From: Cedecea neteri | Lineage (GTDB): Bacteria; Pseudomonadota; Gammaproteobacteria; Enterobacterales; Enterobacteriaceae | Length of the DNA: 64,000 nt | NCBI RefSeq assembly: GCF_000758305.1 | Contig: NZ_CP009458.1 | Location: forward strand, 3,596,001 to 3,660,000 | Direction: 5' to 3' | In this document: positions 60,312 to 64,000 of the stretch, piece by piece | Position numbering within the stretch: the stretch's first letter is position 1 | Layout of the letters: each line of letters starts with the position of its first letter | Notes under the pieces: generated by a model | Told to the model about the DNA's origin: nothing | Database searches by the model: none | Seen by the model: the letters and a program-made list of their open reading frames with translations, nothing else | Made by a program: the position numbers and the translations under genes

Positions 60312-61423
60312 TGGTCACCACCCTGCACCTGGCCCGGCAACTGCTGGGCTTCAACACCATTAACCCGCCTGGCAGCGAAGCAGATTGCATGCGATTCTTT
60401 GCCAGCTGGCTTGGCGATAACGGTTTTGACGTTTCGCTGTCATCGTTCGGCGAGGGGCGCTGCAATCTTATCGCCCGGCTGCCCGGAGCGAAGGCCGGTA
60501 AACCGCTGGCCTTCACCGGACATCTGGATACCGTTCCGCTGGGAAATAACCGGTGGCAGTACGATCCTTTCGGCTCGCAGATTGAAGACGGGCGTCTTTA
60601 TGGCCGCGGATCCAGCGATATGAAAGCGGCAATAGCCGCGTTTGCCGTGGCCTGCGTTAAGCTGCGGGAAACAATCCTCGCCGGACGCGGCGCGTTATTG
60701 CTAATTACCGGCGGTGAAGAAACCGGCTGCGACGGTGCACGGGCACTGATTGACTCCACGCAGTTGCCCGACGTGGGCGCGCTTATTGTCGGTGAGCCCA
60801 CCGCCAACTATCCGGTTATCGGCCATAAAGGCGCCCTCTGGCTACGCTGTGAGACTCGGGGGAAAACCGCCCACGGCGCGATGCCGGAGCTGGGCATTAA
60901 TGCTATCTATCTGGCGGCGGATGCGCTGGGTAAAATCCAACATTTTTCGCCGGGCGCGCCGCATCCACTGATGAAGCAGCCCACGGTGAGTGTCGGATGT
61001 ATTCACGGCGGGCTAAATATAAATTCCGTGCCGGACCACACGCATTTCGATGTTGATATCCGTAGCGCGCCCAATTTACAGCACGCCATCATCCGCCAGC
61101 GGTTGACTTCGCTGCTTGGCGAGAGCGTCACGGTGTCGACGCTAGTCGATCTGCCCGCAGTACTCAGCGAGCAAGAGCACGCGTGGATAAAACAGGTTTA
61201 TCAACGCTGCCAGCCGCTGCATGCCACGCCGCTTGAGTCTCGCGTAGTGCCATACTTTACCGACGCTTCTCTGTTGCTGCCTGCGCTTGGAAACCCGCCC
61301 TGTATGATTCTCGGCCCCGGCGAGCCGTCTATGGCTCATCAAACCGACGAGTATTGTCTGCTCAGTCGGCTGGAGGAGGCCGAGCAGCTGTATGGGGAGA
61401 TTATTCACGACTGGATGGCGTGA
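60311..61423 (+). CDS. M20-family metallo-amidohydrolase/peptidase (ArgE/DapE-like)
   Basis: 370 residues. Zn ligands: His71 and Asp73 region (FTGHLDTVP), Asp103 (GRGSSDMKAA), Glu136-Glu137 (TGGEETGCD), and later a His in the CIHGGLNINSVPDH segment. The lid domain is in the middle as in DapE and ArgE. It could split the amide bond of an N-acyl conjugate carried by the transporter. Last gene of the operon; an inverted repeat AGTGAC-AAC-GTCACT follows at 61450. Confidence 0.88.
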   Translation: MVTTLHLARQLLGFNTINPPGSEADCMRFFASWLGDNGFDVSLSSFGEGRCNLIARLPGAKAGKPLAFTGHLDTVPLGNNRWQYDPFGSQIEDGRLYGRGSSDMKAAIAAFAVACVKLRETILAGRGALLLITGGEETGCDGARALIDSTQLPDVGALIVGEPTANYPVIGHKGALWLRCETRGKTAHGAMPELGINAIYLAADALGKIQHFSPGAPHPLMKQPTVSVGCIHGGLNINSVPDHTHFDVDIRSAPNLQHAIIRQRLTSLLGESVTVSTLVDLPAVLSEQEHAWIKQVYQRCQPLHATPLESRVVPYFTDASLLLPALGNPPCMILGPGEPSMAHQTDEYCLLSRLEEAEQLYGEIIHDWMA

Positions 61424-61449
61424 ACCGATCGCGATAAATGCGAAATATG

Positions 61450-61464
61450 AGTGACAACGTCACT
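61450..61464. other. Short palindrome after the ABC operon
   Basis: AGTGAC-AAC-GTCACT, perfect 6-bp arms, 27 bp past the M20 stop. No T-run; possible weak terminator or regulator site. The rest of 61424-61629 shows nothing. Confidence 0.4.
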
Positions 61465-61629
61465 TAAAACCGATACTGCGCGATCAATCCGCCACCAGCG
61501 CCGGATATTTTAGCCGTGCTATGATGCATCAGGATTCACGTACGGTGTACAGAATCATGGCCAATAAATCCCCATCTATTTTGATGATATCGGACATCAT
61601 ACGTTTACCGCTCAGCTTTTGGGTTGGGT

Positions 61630-63414
61630 TTATACGACGCTAAGATCGTATTTTTTTATCTTGCGGTACAGCGTAGCAATCCCAATGCCTAACTCGTCTG
61701 CCGCTTGCTTTTTATTGCTATAGCGGGTTAAGGCATCGCGGATCATCTGCCGCTCCATCTCCTCCAGCCCGGTGACGCCCTCTTCTTCTGTTCCAGCCTT
61801 AACGTGGGAAACTGATGTTACCGGTTCGCTGCCCCCATTCAGTTTTCCACTATTGATCAAGTTTGGTGGTAACAAAGATACATCGATCACTTCGCCAGAC
61901 GGCACGACATTCACTAAATACTCCATCAGGTTACTCAATTCTCGGATATTACCAGGCCACCGATAATCTTTTAATAGCGTAATCACTTCAGGGGAAACAC
62001 CAGGGTAAACCAGCTCAAGCCTCCGGGTATGTAGATGAAGAAAATAATGAATAAGTAGCTCAATATCATCTTGCCGCTCGCGCAGCGGTGGTAACCGCAG
62101 AGGAATAACATTCAAACGATAGTAGAGATCTTCCCGAAACTTGCCGTCAGCGATGAACCGATCAAGATTTTGGTTTGTGGCAGAAATAATTCGAATATCA
62201 ACCGGTACGGGATGACTTGCGCCTACGGGTTGGATTTCACGAGATTCAATAGCCCGCAGCAGTTTGGCCTGAAGCGTTAACGGCATGTCACCAATTTCAT
62301 CGAGAAACAAAGTTCCGTTATTGGCTGCCTGAAGTAACCCGATTTTACCGTTGGTTGATGCCCCGGTAAACGCTCCTTTGACGTAACCAAATAACTCGCT
62401 CTCCAATAGTTGCTCTGGAATTGCCGCACAGTTAATAGCGATAAAAGGTTTGTCTTTACGGTCACTTAGCTTATGTATTGCCCTGGCGACAACTTCTTTC
62501 CCGGTACCGCTTTCTCCTGAAATCATCACGCTAGAGGGACTTGGTGCTATGCGGCTAATCAGCTTTTTCAATTGCCGCATAGGCCGACATTCCCCCACCA
62601 TCTGTTCAATTTGTGGCCCGTCCTGCTGTGGTGAAAAATCTGCAGAAGAATGTGACTGGTGAAATGCCATCAGAAAAAACCACTGATCCTGAATAGCGTG
62701 CAGTTGACCAATGATGAGCTCTTTTTCTCCGTCAATGGCAATAACGTGTTGCATATGCCCACGAATAAAATTCTGCGCAAACGTCAGAGGCTGAAAATTA
62801 ATGGTTTTGCCGATAATACTTCCCTGATTTGCGCCAAGAATTTTCAATGCAGCCTGATTAACATACTTAATACTTTGTTCCTGACTAACAACAATCACGC
62901 CCTGATCCATATGTTCAAGCATCGTTAAAAACATTTTATGAATGTTATCACTGCCGCGTTGATCTTCCAGGAGTCGCGAAACAAATATAGAAGAGACATG
63001 ACGCACGTAATCGGAAAATTCGGTAATGTTATCGTTTATTCTTTCTTGCTGATCGCAGGTGACTGCGATCAAACTAATTACGCCCACGCATTGTTCTTGA
63101 TAAATAATAGGTGTGCCGAGAAAAGCTTTTTCTTTACAAGTTTCTTTACTCTCACACCCTTTACACAGTGGGTCAAAACGTGAGTGGGCGACCACCTTCT
63201 CCTTTTTTGTTTCAATAATGTAACGAAGAAGTCTGGAGTCTTTATTTAATTTTCGCCCAAGAAACTTTCCGTAAGTACCCGTACCGGCAACCCGGCACAG
63301 CGCATTGTCGACAATTTCAACCTCAAGCTGAAGCACACTTGAAAGCATGCGGGCAAATCGTTGAATAGTAGGTTGAATGTGCATCAAAATGGAGGGACTC
63401 TTCGAAGGTATCAT
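61630..63414 (-). CDS. ygeV: YgeV sigma-54-dependent activator
   Basis: 594 residues from ATG 63414, matching E. coli YgeV in length and start (ILMHIQPTIQRFARML). Order: a GAF-like sensor with RFDPLCKGCESKETCKEKAFLG (four Cys, maybe an Fe-S or redox site), a PAS domain (MLEHMDQGVIVVSQEQSIKYVN), AAA+ core (GESGTGKE Walker A, GAFTGA sigma-54 loop), and a Fis-type HTH end (KKQAADELGIGIATLYRKIKKY). It controls the yge purine/nitrogen catabolic cluster; the divergent ygeW start has a sigma-54 promoter. Confidence 0.95.
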   Translation of the reverse strand: MIPSKSPSILMHIQPTIQRFARMLSSVLQLEVEIVDNALCRVAGTGTYGKFLGRKLNKDSRLLRYIIETKKEKVVAHSRFDPLCKGCESKETCKEKAFLGTPIIYQEQCVGVISLIAVTCDQQERINDNITEFSDYVRHVSSIFVSRLLEDQRGSDNIHKMFLTMLEHMDQGVIVVSQEQSIKYVNQAALKILGANQGSIIGKTINFQPLTFAQNFIRGHMQHVIAIDGEKELIIGQLHAIQDQWFFLMAFHQSHSSADFSPQQDGPQIEQMVGECRPMRQLKKLISRIAPSPSSVMISGESGTGKEVVARAIHKLSDRKDKPFIAINCAAIPEQLLESELFGYVKGAFTGASTNGKIGLLQAANNGTLFLDEIGDMPLTLQAKLLRAIESREIQPVGASHPVPVDIRIISATNQNLDRFIADGKFREDLYYRLNVIPLRLPPLRERQDDIELLIHYFLHLHTRRLELVYPGVSPEVITLLKDYRWPGNIRELSNLMEYLVNVVPSGEVIDVSLLPPNLINSGKLNGGSEPVTSVSHVKAGTEEEGVTGLEEMERQMIRDALTRYSNKKQAADELGIGIATLYRKIKKYDLSVV

Positions 63415-63865
63415 CATATCACTCGCTGAAAGCATTACCGGGCGAACAACCGCGCCGGGGATTCTTTGAATGATACTACCCCAGCCCCTGACAATAATTG
63501 ATGCAGGCACATTCTCTTTTTCATCCTTTGGGGAAATATGGAATTGATATCACATTTTCATATCAACATGATAATTGAGAGTGAAATTTATCAATTTGAC
63601 ACATTTCTCACCGGGAACTTCTCCCTCCTCTCCACCAGTGATATGAAATCAATTACACAGCGAGTTGAATGATTGAAATTACGGCTGATAATTTCATTTT
63701 ATTCGTTTAATTTCGTGATTTGCCTCTCATATTTCTGCCATTTGTTTATTCAAAACAGAATGAGTGTGAAATTGGCATGCTTATTGTTAGTTGAATTACA
63801 ACGCCGGTATCCCGGAACTGCCACCAGTCATCAATAAGCTGCCACTTACAACCAGGATTGAAAGA
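63415..63865. promoter_or_regulatory. ygeV-ygeW intergenic control region (451 bp)
   Basis: AT-rich. A perfect inverted repeat TTGATAT-N9-ATATCAA (63544-63566) and a related GTGATATGAAATCAATT (63639 on) are candidate enhancer sites for YgeV. The sigma-54 promoter at 63773 lies 200 bp downstream. No gene seen. Confidence 0.6.
63773..63788 (+). promoter_or_regulatory. Sigma-54 promoter of ygeW
   Basis: TGGCATG-CTTA-TTGTT: -24 GG and -12 TG elements with the right 10-bp spacing (consensus TGGCAC-N5-TTGC). It lies 78 bp before ygeW. Confidence 0.75.
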
Positions 63866-64000
63866 ATGAAAACAGTTAACGAACTGATTAAGGATATCAA
63901 CAAACTTAATTCCAGCCTGCATGAGAAAGATTTTTTGCTAACATGGGAACAAACCCCTGACGAACTGAAACAAGTTCTGGATGTCGCTGAAGCCTTAAAA
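63866..64000 (+). CDS. ygeW: YgeW carbamoyltransferase-like protein, N-terminal part
   Basis: 45 codons to the window edge. KTVNELIKDINKLNSSLHEKDFLLTWEQTPDELKQVLDVAEALK agrees with E. coli YgeW, a member of the aspartate/ornithine carbamoyltransferase family found in the yge allantoin/purine cluster. Starts 78 bp after the sigma-54 promoter. The rest lies outside the window. Confidence 0.93.
   Translation, partial: MKTVNELIKDINKLNSSLHEKDFLLTWEQTPDELKQVLDVAEALK

Noticed and set aside
1..64000. CRISPR array, tRNA or rRNA genes, prophage
   Set aside because: No regularly spaced repeats, no cloverleaf or rRNA signatures, no phage structural genes seen on either strand.

Overview
The window is chromosomal DNA of an Enterobacteriaceae member (Enterobacter/Cedecea/Klebsiella-like; I cannot fix the genus). 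Gene content shows this: a digH (yddW) orthologue, cdh, a MetQ/NlpA lipoprotein, and at the right edge ygeV and the start of ygeW in the divergent order known from E. coli. Most genes are GC-rich; several islands (about 5.7-9.9, 17.0-19.0, 42.4-50.9 kb) are clearly more AT-rich and hold orphan or mobile DNA.

Layout. 0-5.6 kb: a heavy-metal-type two-component system (kinase cut by the window edge), an exported alpha/beta hydrolase, a VOC protein, an MFS pump with divergent LysR regulator, and a GNAT acetyltransferase. 5.7-9.9 kb: an accessory patch with a DUF6678-like protein, several orphan small proteins, one IS3-family element and a family of hairpins with the same stem and the same 10-nt loop length. 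10-16.8 kb: two SDRs with a LysR, a BPL-N-like protein, a lipoprotein hydrolase, and a three-gene operon RidA / threo-3-hydroxyaspartate ammonia-lyase-like / PAS-HTH regulator. 17-22 kb: a low-GC DUF3290-DUF421 pair, a DUF2625 gene, and a hydrolase/metallo-beta-lactamase/LysR cassette with a deletion scar of a former second copy. 22-35 kb: e(P4)-type acid phosphatase, an exported Ppx/GppA-like protein, MFS pumps, a large wHTH-ATPase regulator, a nitronate monooxygenase and a flavodoxin-like reductase each with a LysR, an ECF sigma factor behind a His-rich membrane protein, and digH. 35-42 kb: a second LeuCD pair with a dehalogenase-type hydrolase and LysR, an SDR, cdh, and an orphan MetQ-like lipoprotein followed by two tiny lipoproteins. 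42-51 kb: a membrane wHTH regulator, a LuxR-type protein, SDRs with an AraC regulator, a GntR/MFS/isochorismatase unit, and IS debris. 51.6-61.4 kb: a ten-gene transport and catabolic locus. 61.6-64 kb: ygeV and ygeW with a sigma-54 promoter.

How genes work together. Much of the window is built of small units, each a regulator beside one or two enzymes or a pump, often with a visible palindromic operator in the gap. The most coherent larger system is 51.6-61.4 kb: a ribose-type periplasmic binding protein, a one-domain ABC ATPase and a permease, with a LacI repressor whose likely operator (GGTAAACCGGTTTACC type) appears before both transport units. Around the transporter sit a phosphotriesterase-family hydrolase, a ThuA/GATase-like protein, an M20 amidohydrolase, a PfkB sugar kinase, a BtpA/SgcQ barrel protein and a TenA-like protein. 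I infer uptake of a sugar conjugate, hydrolysis of an ester/lactone and an amide bond, then phosphorylation. I know of no described pathway with this set. The kinase gene lies antisense inside the binding protein-BtpA-TenA row, which suggests a non-contiguous operon.
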